From Roseibium sp. MMSF_3412 (GTDB taxonomy: Bacteria > Pseudomonadota > Alphaproteobacteria > Rhizobiales > Stappiaceae): a DNA stretch of 64,000 bases. The DNA is taken from contig NZ_JASHJI010000025.1 of assembly GCF_030733265.1 (NCBI RefSeq), positions 31,781-95,780 of the forward strand. The letters run 5' to 3'. The translations under genes and the position numbers were made by a program. The notes under the pieces were generated by a model, which did not search any database, was not told the origin of the DNA, and was given only the letters and a program-made list of their open reading frames with translations. Shown here one piece after another: positions 35,788 to 44,889 of this stretch; the stretch's first letter is position 1, and each line of letters opens with the position of its first letter.

Positions 35788-36921
35788 ATGAAATACTCTG
35801 CGGCAGTGGGGAGGCCGCTTGTCGGCCGGTTTTATTTTGGATGTTCCGTGATACGCGATCAGCTTGAACAACTTGCAAGAATCAGGGAGCCGGAAGCTCG
35901 TTCGAAACTGATCCGGACGCTCGTCGGTGAGTATGCGCGTTCCGAAGAGCACGAGCCGACGCCCGTCGAGCGGGAGCTTTTTTCAAGAATTGTTCTTTCC
36001 GTGTTCGATCAGCTCGATCGCGATGCGCGCTATGAGCTTGTCGTCCGGCTTGCAAAGACCGATCGCATCATCTCCGATCTTGCCGACCGGCTGACACAGG
36101 AAGACTATGATCTTTCCGAACCGGTGATCGAATGCTCGCCGGTCATCAGCCAGACGGCACTGATGAACCTGTCAAAGGCAGGCAGCAACGACAAGCGCCT
36201 GTCCGTCGCCCGCCGTCCGGACCTGAGCGAGGAAATAAGCGACACGTTGATTGCTCGAAGCAGCCGGAATGTCGTTCACGTTCTGCTCGACAACGCGGAA
36301 GTCCCCTTTTCCGTCAAGGGCATGCTTGCGCTGCTGATTTTCGCGAATACCGAAGTTGAAGTCCTCGCGGGGATGGCCAAGCGGGCAATCAAGGATGAGG
36401 AGTTCCTCGAAACCCTCAAACTTGTGCTCGAGACCGACTGTCCGCTTGTTCCTGCTCCTCTCAAAAGAGCCGTGGATGAGGACGATCTGGAGCGCCTTGC
36501 CACCACGATCGGCGATCTTGAGCGTGAAGGCGATATCGAGATTGACGGGGTGCGGTATTCAAGGCACGAAGCCAGTATGCAGATTGCCAATGGTGAACTG
36601 TCCTTTGACGCCATCTTGCGGACGCTGTTTGAAGACGAGCGTATCGACGCCGCGATCTGGCTGATCGGACGCAGGCTCAATCTCTCCGACGATGTTGTCG
36701 CAGAAACGCTCAAGTCCGATGCCGATGGCGCAATCCTTCGCCTCATGCTTCAGACCGGGATCGACGACAAGACCTATCGGGACTTCCTGAAAGCCCGTTG
36801 CCGCTGGCTGGACCGGAACACGCGCACGATCCCTGAACTGGTGATGCGCTACAAGGCCGAATTGAAAAAACCGCATGCCGCCGTGGCGCCGCCGTCAGCC
36901 GCGCTTGGAGCCCTGGGCTGA
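35788..36921 (+). CDS. DUF2336 domain-containing protein
   Basis: The protein has 377 residues from the ATG, or 357 from the GTG at 35848, which gives VIRDQLEQLARIREPEARSK, where family similarity seems to begin; neither has a strong ribosome site. Repeated helical pairs resembling HEAT repeats occur (CSPVISQTALMNL, RPDLSEEISDTLIARSS, VVHVLLDNAEVPFS). It has no signal or membrane segment. DUF2336 proteins are common in alphaproteobacteria and their role is unknown to me. It follows fliP by 42 bp and is probably in the fliO operon. Confidence 0.75.
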   Translation: MKYSAAVGRPLVGRFYFGCSVIRDQLEQLARIREPEARSKLIRTLVGEYARSEEHEPTPVERELFSRIVLSVFDQLDRDARYELVVRLAKTDRIISDLADRLTQEDYDLSEPVIECSPVISQTALMNLSKAGSNDKRLSVARRPDLSEEISDTLIARSSRNVVHVLLDNAEVPFSVKGMLALLIFANTEVEVLAGMAKRAIKDEEFLETLKLVLETDCPLVPAPLKRAVDEDDLERLATTIGDLEREGDIEIDGVRYSRHEASMQIANGELSFDAILRTLFEDERIDAAIWLIGRRLNLSDDVVAETLKSDADGAILRLMLQTGIDDKTYRDFLKARCRWLDRNTRTIPELVMRYKAELKKPHAAVAPPSAALGALG

Positions 36922-36979
36922 TCCGGTCCGGACTTCGGCTCAGCCGGACATTGTCATCTTCATGGAAAGCGCCTTGGCC

Positions 36980-39900
36980 TTAGCCGGCGGGATCGCCTGC
37001 TGCCTCTCCGGCCGCCGCCTGGTCATCCGTCGACCGGTTCGGTGACATGTACTGACGCCTATATTCCTGCAGGAAGGTTTCAAGCGAATCCGTGTCCGCC
37101 AGCCGGTTGGCAACCTCAAGAAACTCCACGCCCTGGGTCTGGATCGGGCGCGTCACGACTTCGAACGCCAGCGCTTCGGGACTGTTTGCCATTTTGCCCG
37201 TGTATTTCGTCTGGAGACGTTCCAGGCTGAGCTGGTCGCCGGCCAGCGAGTAGGCAATGCCGGCCCGCAGGATGTCACGTCTTTCCAGTTCATCGAGCGG
37301 GATGTTGTCCGACCAGCGAGACCCGTGCATGGCTTCCAGCTGTTCTCCAGCGTCACGCCAGCTTTCTGCCGCCCAGAACGTATCCGCGCGTAATCGGTCA
37401 ACGTCGGATCCGCGCATGTTGCGGACAAGCTCAAGCGCAAGGTCCGGCCGGCCGTTTTCCGTCAGTGCGCGGGCTTCAACGATGTTTCTCTGGCGCTCGA
37501 GAGTGGACGGCAGGCTGGCCTGTCTGGACCTGTTGAGCACACGCAGAGCCTCGTCGGCTTTCTGATCCATCAGATAGATCGCGGCAAGGTCGGCGGCGAT
37601 CTGGGCGCGCGCAGCCCCTTTCAGCCGGTTGTCGACCTGATGGCGCAGCAATTCGGTTGCCTGATCAAGCAGATCGATTTCCACCAGGCGTTTGGCCAGT
37701 TGGCGCACCATCTCGTCACCCTGGCGCCCGATCGGTGTGAGTTCCCTGAAATCGTAGTAGAGCGCGAGTGCCTTGACCGGTGAGAGTTCGTCTGCCTTGC
37801 CATCTAGGAACAAGGCGTTGAACAGGCCGTTCATTTCCTCCTGCAGGAGGCGCGTGGTGTCCGAATCCGGGTCTGCCTGAACAGCAGACTTCATGGCCTC
37901 GAAAGCTTCCCGGTACTGTCCGCGTTCGGCAAAGAGCTGGGCCAGGAACCGCAACGTCTTCAGTTCGACCTCATCGCCGCGCCACGAGGTCGAAAGGCCG
38001 GCAAGCCTGTCAATGGTCTCGTTCGCGTCCGCCTCGCCGTCCCGGTAGCGGATGCGCAGCGCCCGGTATTCCGCCTCCGCAGCGCGCGGGCGGTCATCGG
38101 ACCGCGTTACGAGATCAAACACGGTCAGCGCTTCCTGGGACCGTCCGGATGCATCTGCGACGCGGCCCCGAAGAATATCGTATCGCGCTGCCTGAGCGGA
38201 CGTGACTTCACTCGGTTCGATTTCCGCGAGCACGCCGTTCGCCAGGCCGAAATCGTTGACTTCCACCAGCGCCTGTGCCGCGGCAAGTTTAAATTCTGTC
38301 TGGATCGCGCTCGGATAATTGCCGATAACGGCACGTCCGCGCGGCATCGCGATGCGCGCAGATGTCCAGTTGCCCAGCCTGACATCCACGATTGTCTGCC
38401 ATACGGCCGCGTCGGGACTGTTTTTCAGATCCGGCCGGTTGAGATGGTTATAGGCTTCCAGGGGCCGGTTCGCCATCGTTTCGGCCGCGCCCATCATCAG
38501 ATTGAAGGATGTATCCTCGGCCAGGGCAGGCTCTTCCTCAAGTGTGAGTTTCATCAGCCCGAGCGCTTCCTGGGCAAACTGATGGGCCAGATAAAATCTG
38601 GACAACTCGATCAGTTGCTTGCGCCGCTTTCCCGCAGGCGCGCGCGACAGCTTCCTTTGTAGCTCAATCAGTCTCGAACGGTAGGCACCCGGACCTTCCG
38701 TGCTCAAAGACACGAACTCGATATTCGTGTTGTCCGGGTCGACGATCGAGTTCAGAGCGCCCGTACCACCGCGCAAATGGCGGTTCGATAGCGACAGTCC
38801 CCCTTCCCGCTCGATGATGACATCGTCACCCAGCACCTGCATGTTGATGCCGTCCGATCTCGTGACGATCGCAATGCCCTGTGCCGAACTCAGTGCGTCC
38901 AGGTCCACAAATTTCTGGGGCTTCAGCAGCCCGCGCGGCGGTCCAAATCCGGTTACCAGCGAAATCGTGTCACCCACAAAGGGATCGACGACCTCTCTGA
39001 TATGTTGCGGATTGCGATAAAGAACGCGAAGCACCGAGCCTCCGTCTCCCCGCACATTTCGCTCAAGCTGGAGCGGAATGGAAGGTTCGAGGATCATGTC
39101 GCCAATGACCAGGGACCATGCATTGCCGTCAGCGCCGACGGTCGCCAGAACGGGATCGTTCATGTCCAGCCGGATGATCTGGTAGTCTTCGAACTGCTTC
39201 ACCTCGATCGTTTCGACAATTTCGGCCAGCGCCGACGCCATCCCGCGCGTATCGATCGTCGCATTGGTGTCGAAAATGAGCCAGATACTGTCATTGCGGC
39301 GGAACACCGAACTCGAGACAGGTTCGGAGAACGGAAACACGACCCGCACAGTGTTGCCTATCCGGCGTGCTTCTGCCGAGACAAAGTCACGAATTTCCTG
39401 GGCGGCACTCTCCGGCGGACGTTCTGGAGATGGGCGCTCGGGCACATACTCGCTGCCGCCGTTCGCCCGCCAGACCTCGGGTGAGGAACTCGGTCGGCTC
39501 GGCAATTGTATTGCCATGGGCACACCGCTGCGGCCGAATGTCTCCCCATTCTGTATTTCAACGGTGTCAGCCTGATCCCCTTGAGCTGGCGCGTCCATGG
39601 CGACATCCGCCTGCGACTCCGGTTTCAACGTGGGTATGCCATTGTTGCCAGGCGCTGGCGCGTTGCCTGTTTGCGTCGCCGGTTGCTGCTTGGAAAGATC
39701 AAGCATCGGTGCAGGCCGGACAACGTCGATATCGTCGGACCCGGCTTCTTGCGGCTCGGCGTCCGCCAGCGGCAAAGCCCCGGGCGATGCCTGAACACGC
39801 ACGATAGCCGGCTGCCTGTTGTTCAGAAGCCGCGCACTGGCCGAAACTCCCGGCAGGATTGCCGACGTGACGAGATCATCGTCATTTCCGGCTGCGACCT

Positions 39901-41305
39901 CAGCGCCGCTTGCCAGCGCCGCTGTCAGCTCGGGTGCAGGAAGCGTTTCGACCGCCGGAGCGGTCGAAGCCACGTTCGATTGCAACGGGGCTGCATCTGC
40001 CGGATTGTCCGGCTGCGGAACGAAGGCAAGCTGCTCTCCGGTGTCGCCGGGCGGATCGGCTGTCTGCGTTTGCGGCTTGAATCTGGGAACTGAACTGACA
40101 TCCGCGCTCCCATCGCTGCCGGCAATCCGGATTTCCGTCGAGGGCTCCAGTTCAGGCAACGGCGACAGGGACGGAGCACGGGCTTCCTCATCGCTGCCCG
40201 GCATGTTCTCAAAAGGCACTGCGAGATAGGCCGGAGACTCGTCCGCGCGCGATTCCTTCAAAACGCCGCCGGAACTGCGCCCGACGGTAACCGGGGGCAG
40301 ACCGCGCGGATTGTCGACCTCGCGGGTGTCACGAAGCCCCGGCGCCGTGATCATGTTCTTGCGATTTTCATTGTCCGCAACCGACAGTTCCTTGTTGATC
40401 AACGCATTTGCCGGGTCGTTGACTTCCATGTTCTCCGGCGTGACGTCGATCACGTATGTCTGTTCTTCGCGAAAAGCCCGGATGTCGACCGAAGGTTCGA
40501 CGCGCATCAGAAACTTCAGCTTGCCCTTGTCCAGGAACGAAGTGGCGTCGATAACGCCTTGCGGCAGATGTGCCCGCAGATGCGAGATATCGAGCTGCGC
40601 AGGATGATTGAACGTGAGCTTGATGATGTCGTTTTCCCGCACGAAGGCGGTGTCGAACTTGATTGACCAGTCGAACACCAGGCGGGTGAATGTCGGATGC
40701 TCTCCGACATGAAGAGTCACTTCCGGGCCCTCCTGCGCCTTGAGGCGTGCCTGCTCCAGAGCCCGTACTTTCCGCATTGCGGCTTCGGCGCGCTTTGCAA
40801 GATCGCGCACGACATCGTCCGGCAGGCCCGGCGGCAATCCCTGCCAGCTCATCGGAAGGATGTCGACGAAAAGCTTCTCACCCGCTTCCAGCGTGTTGAT
40901 CTGGTACTGGTCTTTCAGGGCGAAGCGGATCGCGCTTCCGTCCGGGTCACGCCGTGCGATCGTGATATAGTCACCTAGATCAAGCGGGACATCATCCACC
41001 TTGATGTCGACGGGTTCTTCGAACGAAATTCTGAGGACACCACCCGTAATCAGGGCATCATAGATGGGCAGCAGGGTCCGGTCCTTGAAGGTCAGCACCA
41101 TCCGCCCATAGCCCTCTTCGGGGATAACCTGCAGGTCGACCGGTTCGAGGGGCTGTGCCCGTGCGGATTGCGGAAGGGAAAGGATCAGAAGAGCAACGCA
41201 TCCCAGGAACACTGCGACAGATTGCACGGCCACGCGTGAGCAGGTCTTGCCCACGGCCTTGCGCCACTGTCGGTATGTCAGGACAAATCCCTGCAAGCTG
41301 TTCAT
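36980..41305 (-). CDS. Very large exported protein with AMIN-like and TPR-like domains, in motility cluster
   Basis: The protein has 1441 residues. An N-terminal hydrophobic stretch (VAVFLGCVALLILSLPQSARA, about 30-50) directs it to the periplasm or anchors it. Three related beta-rich segments resembling AMIN domains are seen: GRMVLTFKDRTLLPIYDALI near 70, TRLVFDWSIKFDTAFVREN near 210, and VRVVFPFSEPVSSSVFRRND near 660. They are separated by about 300 residues of Pro/Ala-rich linker. The C-terminal half (about 880-1400) is helical with TPR-like pairs (RRKQLIELSRFYLAHQFAQE, RAAEAEYRALRIRYRDGEAD). It lies downstream of motE on the same strand with its own upstream CtrA-like site, so a role as periplasmic motor partner is possible. 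No named family is recognised. Confidence 0.8.
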   Translation of the reverse strand: MNSLQGFVLTYRQWRKAVGKTCSRVAVQSVAVFLGCVALLILSLPQSARAQPLEPVDLQVIPEEGYGRMVLTFKDRTLLPIYDALITGGVLRISFEEPVDIKVDDVPLDLGDYITIARRDPDGSAIRFALKDQYQINTLEAGEKLFVDILPMSWQGLPPGLPDDVVRDLAKRAEAAMRKVRALEQARLKAQEGPEVTLHVGEHPTFTRLVFDWSIKFDTAFVRENDIIKLTFNHPAQLDISHLRAHLPQGVIDATSFLDKGKLKFLMRVEPSVDIRAFREEQTYVIDVTPENMEVNDPANALINKELSVADNENRKNMITAPGLRDTREVDNPRGLPPVTVGRSSGGVLKESRADESPAYLAVPFENMPGSDEEARAPSLSPLPELEPSTEIRIAGSDGSADVSSVPRFKPQTQTADPPGDTGEQLAFVPQPDNPADAAPLQSNVASTAPAVETLPAPELTAALASGAEVAAGNDDDLVTSAILPGVSASARLLNNRQPAIVRVQASPGALPLADAEPQEAGSDDIDVVRPAPMLDLSKQQPATQTGNAPAPGNNGIPTLKPESQADVAMDAPAQGDQADTVEIQNGETFGRSGVPMAIQLPSRPSSSPEVWRANGGSEYVPERPSPERPPESAAQEIRDFVSAEARRIGNTVRVVFPFSEPVSSSVFRRNDSIWLIFDTNATIDTRGMASALAEIVETIEVKQFEDYQIIRLDMNDPVLATVGADGNAWSLVIGDMILEPSIPLQLERNVRGDGGSVLRVLYRNPQHIREVVDPFVGDTISLVTGFGPPRGLLKPQKFVDLDALSSAQGIAIVTRSDGINMQVLGDDVIIEREGGLSLSNRHLRGGTGALNSIVDPDNTNIEFVSLSTEGPGAYRSRLIELQRKLSRAPAGKRRKQLIELSRFYLAHQFAQEALGLMKLTLEEEPALAEDTSFNLMMGAAETMANRPLEAYNHLNRPDLKNSPDAAVWQTIVDVRLGNWTSARIAMPRGRAVIGNYPSAIQTEFKLAAAQALVEVNDFGLANGVLAEIEPSEVTSAQAARYDILRGRVADASGRSQEALTVFDLVTRSDDRPRAAEAEYRALRIRYRDGEADANETIDRLAGLSTSWRGDEVELKTLRFLAQLFAERGQYREAFEAMKSAVQADPDSDTTRLLQEEMNGLFNALFLDGKADELSPVKALALYYDFRELTPIGRQGDEMVRQLAKRLVEIDLLDQATELLRHQVDNRLKGAARAQIAADLAAIYLMDQKADEALRVLNRSRQASLPSTLERQRNIVEARALTENGRPDLALELVRNMRGSDVDRLRADTFWAAESWRDAGEQLEAMHGSRWSDNIPLDELERRDILRAGIAYSLAGDQLSLERLQTKYTGKMANSPEALAFEVVTRPIQTQGVEFLEVANRLADTDSLETFLQEYRRQYMSPNRSTDDQAAAGEAAGDPAG

Positions 41306-41336
41306 TCCTCGGAAAACGCCAACGCTCTAGTGTTAG

Positions 41337-41351
41337 TTAAGTGTTCTTAAC
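41337..41351 (-). promoter_or_regulatory. CtrA-like site TTAAGTGTTCTTAAC
   Basis: A near-palindromic TTAA-N6-TTAAC lies 32 bp upstream of the start of the 1441-residue protein gene. The spacer is one base shorter than the usual N7. It suggests separate CtrA-type control of this gene in addition to read-through from motE. Confidence 0.4.
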
Positions 41352-41517
41352 GCGCTCTTACGCCTACTCCTCAAATCCGTCTTTACCTGCAGATTTTTCG
41401 CGAATTGCAGTTCTATCGCGAAGCCGGTGATTGCAACTGCCCCTCCTGCAATTCCAGATCCGCGATATGGCAGTTTCCGGGTTCATCGCCCCCCCCTCTG
41501 GATCTTCCGGAACGATG

Positions 41518-42255
41518 CTAGTTTGACGGTATCTTCGGAAGCATGTCCTCGGCGGGCGCTTGTGCTTGTGCCTGCGCGGCCGGAGCCGCCAGCGCGGGAG
41601 CCGAACTGTTGCTTGCGATTGCAACCGTGAGACGCTCCGCAGCCTCGGGCGACATTTTTGCCAGTACATCAGCCATTTTGCGCGGTTTCATCTGGCGCAC
41701 GACCTTGAGCAGGATAGGCAGACTCAGGCGGTTGAAGATCCTGGCCGCGTCTTTCGGCTTCATCGTTTCGTACATGGTGACCAGACCGGCGACTTCGTCC
41801 AGTTCCTGTTGCCGTTTCTTCTCGACCACGGCCTCGATGCGCTGCTCAAGCACTTTCAACTCGTCGACCCGCTTCTGGATCCGCTCTTCTGTTGCCTGGA
41901 GCAGTTTTTCTCTCAGATCCAGCTGACCTTTCTGTTCCTGCAGGGACTCGCGGCGTCTGCCGAGACTCTCCAGAACGGCCCGCTCGGCCGCCGAGCCGCC
42001 AATCTCCAGATTGTCGGGCAACACGGGCTGCACCGGCAATGCAGGCTCGGTCGGGCCGGCCGGCGGCACTGGCATTGTGTCGACCTCGGCAGACATTGTC
42101 TCGCCGGCGGCTTCTCCCTCGGCAGGCGTCTCCTGCGCGACTGCGCCATTGATGGGCAGACTTCCGCTCTCGGGTCCGAAGGTGAACCCGAGCAGCTTCA
42201 ACGCGAGCAGCGCACTCGCGGAAACACCCAACAATGGCAGCAGTCTCAAATTCAT
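41518..42255 (-). CDS. motE: MotE family protein (MgtE-N-like, motility chaperone)
   Basis: The protein has 245 residues. An N-terminal signal or anchor (LRLLPLLGVSASALLALKLLGF) is followed by an acidic/Pro linker, a long charged coiled coil (about 90-150, RRESLQEQKGQLDLREKLLQ) and an MgtE-N-like helical domain (VTMYETMKPKDAARIFNRLS, then KMADVLAKMSPEAAERL). In rhizobia MotE is the periplasmic chaperone of MotC. Here no motC is next to it; a 1441-residue exported protein is. The start overlaps the DUF6468 stop by ATGA. Confidence 0.82.
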   Translation of the reverse strand: MNLRLLPLLGVSASALLALKLLGFTFGPESGSLPINGAVAQETPAEGEAAGETMSAEVDTMPVPPAGPTEPALPVQPVLPDNLEIGGSAAERAVLESLGRRRESLQEQKGQLDLREKLLQATEERIQKRVDELKVLEQRIEAVVEKKRQQELDEVAGLVTMYETMKPKDAARIFNRLSLPILLKVVRQMKPRKMADVLAKMSPEAAERLTVAIASNSSAPALAAPAAQAQAQAPAEDMLPKIPSN

Positions 42256-42863
42256 GCAGCAGCACCGTTCCGCCTGCGGAATTGTTCAAGTCTTGCGGTC
42301 GCTTCGGCCGCCGCGCTGCTGATGTCCGCCGCACGGCTTGTGCGCTTGCGCTCCGGCTCGAAGACCGGAGCCGCCGCGACCTGTGCGGGTTGCGCAACCT
42401 GGTGAGGCTGCACGGTTTGCGCAGGCGGCGCGGCATAGCCGGCCGGTTGCGGCACATGCTCGACAGGTTCCACAGGCGACCGGACTGCATATGCCTCGGC
42501 TCGCGGCGCAGGCTCCGGATGCGAAGACGCGGCACGCGCAGCCTCTGCAATCTGCGAAATTCTGGTAAAGATTTTCTCACCCTCGCCGATCTGGTCAGCG
42601 AGGCTGCCGGACATGGTTTCCGCTTGCTTAAGACGCGTGCCCAGAACCTTGTCCGCCTCAGCCGCCGTCGTTTTCAGTCCGAGTATCGCGCGCTCGGCAA
42701 TCTCTGTCGCGGTCATGAGTTCGGAAATCGTGGCCCGCAGGACCTCCTCGTCCGCGCGCAGGCGCTGCAGACGGCGGTTCAACGTCCAGCAATACCCGAT
42801 CGTGATGAGCAACAGCACCGCGACCAAGCCTTCAATGATCATTCCGATTGGCAAAGTGCTCAT
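42252..42863 (-). CDS. DUF6468 domain-containing flagellar-cluster protein
   Basis: The protein has 203 residues from MSTLPIGMIIEGLVAVLLL, at the ATG overlapping the fliM stop. A single membrane span (about 8-27) is followed by a coiled coil (LNRRLQRLRADEEVLRATIS...LMTATEIAERAILGLK) and a Pro/Ala/Gln-rich tail ending RLEQFRRRNGAAA. The family is found between fliM and motE in alphaproteobacterial flagellar operons; its function is unknown to me. Overlaps on both sides (fliM and motE) argue for tight coupled translation in fliL-fliM-DUF6468-motE. Confidence 0.75.
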   Translation of the reverse strand: MSTLPIGMIIEGLVAVLLLITIGYCWTLNRRLQRLRADEEVLRATISELMTATEIAERAILGLKTTAAEADKVLGTRLKQAETMSGSLADQIGEGEKIFTRISQIAEAARAASSHPEPAPRAEAYAVRSPVEPVEHVPQPAGYAAPPAQTVQPHQVAQPAQVAAAPVFEPERKRTSRAADISSAAAEATARLEQFRRRNGAAA

Positions 42864-44092
42864 GGCTGCTCCATTTCGTTCTGCATGGCGCGCTCGAAAG
42901 CGGCCAGGGTCATTTTCGGCTTGCGCAGGTTCTTTGCGACCCTGATCGCGATGGAATCCTCGACCTTTCCCAGCGTGCCTTCCGTCAGCGGGACATTGCC
43001 GCACTTGATCGTGACCGGGTCCGCCGGATCCACGTCGAACACGAGGGTCTGGCCGATATCCAGGCTGAGCACGCGGCTCAGCGGCAGATGCGTTTCGTAA
43101 AGCACCGCATCGACCTCGACTTCCGCCGCGTGGATTTCGCTGGCCAGATGGCCTTCCCAGATCGGATCGCGGCCGAATTTCTCACCCATGAACATCTGGA
43201 GCAGCAGATCGCGGATCGGCTCCAGAGTTGCGTAGGGCATCATGATCTCGACCGAACCGCCCCGGTCTTCCATGTCAATGCGGAGCTCGACGAGAATAGC
43301 GGCGTTTGCAGGGCGCGAGATGGCGGCGAAGCGCGGATTGGTTTCCAGGCGCTCCAGGTTGAAATGGACCGGCGACAGCGGTGCGAATGCCTGCTCTGCA
43401 TCCTGCAGGATCAGCGCAACCATCTGCTGCACGAGACCCGTCTCGATTGTCGTATAGGGGCGGCCTTCCACCCGGACCGCAGACGTGCCTCGCCCGCCAC
43501 CGAGCAGCACGTCGATGATTGAGTAGATCAGGCTGGATTCAACGGTTATCAGGCCGAAACCGTCCCACTCCTCCGCCTTGAAAACACCAAGGATCGCGGG
43601 CAGCGGAATCGAGTTGAGGTAGTCGCCGAAACGGACCGAACTTATGGAATCCAGTGAAACTTCCACGTTGTCGGAGGTAAAATTGCGCAAGGACGTCGTG
43701 GTCAGCCGGACAAGCCGGTCGAACACGATTTCCAGCATGGGCAACCGCTCGTAGGAGACCATCGCCGAGTTGATCAGTGCGCGGATACCGCTCTGATCAC
43801 CTGCGATTGTGTCCTCGATATTGAAGCCGAGGAGGTTGTCGATTTCCTCCTGGTTGAGAACACGGTCCGCGCCACGCGTGGCATTTTCCAGGTCCGGCTC
43901 GCTGTCGTCGATCATTGCCGCCCATTGGGCGGCCATGTCGTCCGAGCTCCCGGCTCCCTGCTCCTCTAGCGCAGCCCCCCAGGCTGCGGCAAGGTCGTCA
44001 TCATCGTCACCGGCGCCTTGCTCTGCGAGTGCGGCTCCCCAGGCATCGGCCATGTCCTCTTCGGACAGATCTTCGTCGTCGCTGTCAGCCAT
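42860..44092 (-). CDS. fliM: Flagellar motor switch protein FliM with N-terminal repeats
   Basis: The protein has 410 residues. The core is typical FliM: LNQEEIDNLLGFNIED near 77, the CheC-like middle domain (ALINSAMVSYERLPMLEIVFDRL; LIYSIIDVLLGGGRG), and a C-terminal SpoA domain (LSRVLSLDIGQTLVFD). It forms the C-ring switch with FliG and FliN and binds CheY-P. Unusual are about 60 extra acidic N-terminal residues with three imperfect repeats (EDMADAWGAALAEQGAG, DDLAAAWGAALEEQGAG, DDMAAQWAAMIDD) that shift the conserved EIDNLL motif to about 77. It lies 8 bp behind fliL. Confidence 0.95.
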   Translation of the reverse strand: MADSDDEDLSEEDMADAWGAALAEQGAGDDDDDLAAAWGAALEEQGAGSSDDMAAQWAAMIDDSEPDLENATRGADRVLNQEEIDNLLGFNIEDTIAGDQSGIRALINSAMVSYERLPMLEIVFDRLVRLTTTSLRNFTSDNVEVSLDSISSVRFGDYLNSIPLPAILGVFKAEEWDGFGLITVESSLIYSIIDVLLGGGRGTSAVRVEGRPYTTIETGLVQQMVALILQDAEQAFAPLSPVHFNLERLETNPRFAAISRPANAAILVELRIDMEDRGGSVEIMMPYATLEPIRDLLLQMFMGEKFGRDPIWEGHLASEIHAAEVEVDAVLYETHLPLSRVLSLDIGQTLVFDVDPADPVTIKCGNVPLTEGTLGKVEDSIAIRVAKNLRKPKMTLAAFERAMQNEMEQP

Positions 44093-44100
44093 TCAATGTG

Positions 44101-44613
44101 TCACTGAACAAGGATTTCCTTGAACAGAACCCCTTCTACTCTTGCCGGGTAGACCGACAGATTGATCCGTCTGAGCAATTCTTCCTTCAAACGGAACAGA
44201 CCGGCAGACCCTTCCAGGTCCGCGGGGCGCAACTCACGCAGATAAATTTGAAACGCATCCAGAATTCGCGGAAGGAACGGCTGGATCTGGTCGATCATGG
44301 AGCGATTTTCAACCTCGAGCGCGATCCGCACCTTCAGGTAGGTCGTCCGGCCTTCCGTCGCCAGGTTCACCGTCATTTCCGGAAGATCGAAGAACACAAC
44401 GGGTTTTTGAACCTCGATCGGCTCGGCCGTGTCGCCCTGAACCATCATCGGAGCCTCGGACCCCATCAGGAAGTAGTAGGCGCCGCCTCCTGCGGCCAGC
44501 AGAACGACCAGCCCGATCCCGCCGAACAAGAGCAGCTTTTTCTTCTTCCCACCTGCTGCGCCCCCACCGCCGTCTTCTTCGACGTCGTCGGCAGCTGCGG
44601 TTTCGTCAGCCAT
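44101..44613 (-). CDS. fliL: Flagellar basal-body-associated protein FliL
   Basis: The protein has 170 residues: a short acidic cytoplasmic start, KKKK, one membrane span (LLLFGGIGLVVLLAAGGGAYYFL, about 27-49), and a periplasmic stomatin-like domain (YLKVRIALEVENRSMIDQI; IYLRELRPADLEGSAGLFRL). It forms rings around stators and stabilises torque. It is the first gene of the leftward fliL-fliM-DUF6468-motE operon, divergent from flgF. Confidence 0.95.
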   Translation of the reverse strand: MADETAAADDVEEDGGGGAAGGKKKKLLLFGGIGLVVLLAAGGGAYYFLMGSEAPMMVQGDTAEPIEVQKPVVFFDLPEMTVNLATEGRTTYLKVRIALEVENRSMIDQIQPFLPRILDAFQIYLRELRPADLEGSAGLFRLKEELLRRINLSVYPARVEGVLFKEILVQ

Positions 44614-44671
44614 GTCGCACTCCGCATAATTCAGCGCTCGCGCGCGGTATTTATTACTAAAGAGTTAAAGG

Positions 44672-44686
44672 TTAACGAATGGTTAC
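44672..44686. promoter_or_regulatory. CtrA-like box (TTAA-N7-TTAC), fliL/flgF region
   Basis: TTAACGAATGGTTAC matches TTAA-N7-TTAA with one substitution. It is 59 bp upstream of the fliL start in the divergent fliL/flgF control region and may activate the fliL operon. Confidence 0.5.
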
Positions 44687-44708
44687 CAGCCATTAACGCG
44701 AGTCACCG

Positions 44709-44721
44709 GGCAAATATTGCC
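44709..44721. promoter_or_regulatory. GGCAAATATTGCC palindrome (flagellar control region 2)
   Basis: This is the reverse-strand form of GGCAATATTTGCC, found also at 33075 and 50400. It lies 95 bp upstream of the sigma-54 site of flgF, a distance suited to an enhancer-binding protein such as FlbD. Confidence 0.55.
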
Positions 44722-44815
44722 AGGTGGTTAACTTCTGCCGGAATCTCTTGCCGCACGCACCCTCGCCGTTTCGTTTTTACCCAGATTTCCCAAGGATTTA
44801 AAAACTGGCACGCCG

Positions 44816-44831
44816 CATGCATTAACCTTAA
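44816..44831 (+). promoter_or_regulatory. Sigma-54 promoter of flgF (-24/-12)
   Basis: TGGCACGCCGCATGCA fits TGGCACG-N4-TTGCW with one mismatch, including GG and GC ten bases apart. It lies 59 bp upstream of flgF. Rod/hook genes in alphaproteobacteria with FlbD/FliX are known to use sigma-54. Confidence 0.65.
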
Positions 44832-44889
44832 CGAGCCCGCGGTCTGGGGAGATTGGCTGGCTCTTCGGGGAGCAAAAGGAGCCGTTCAC

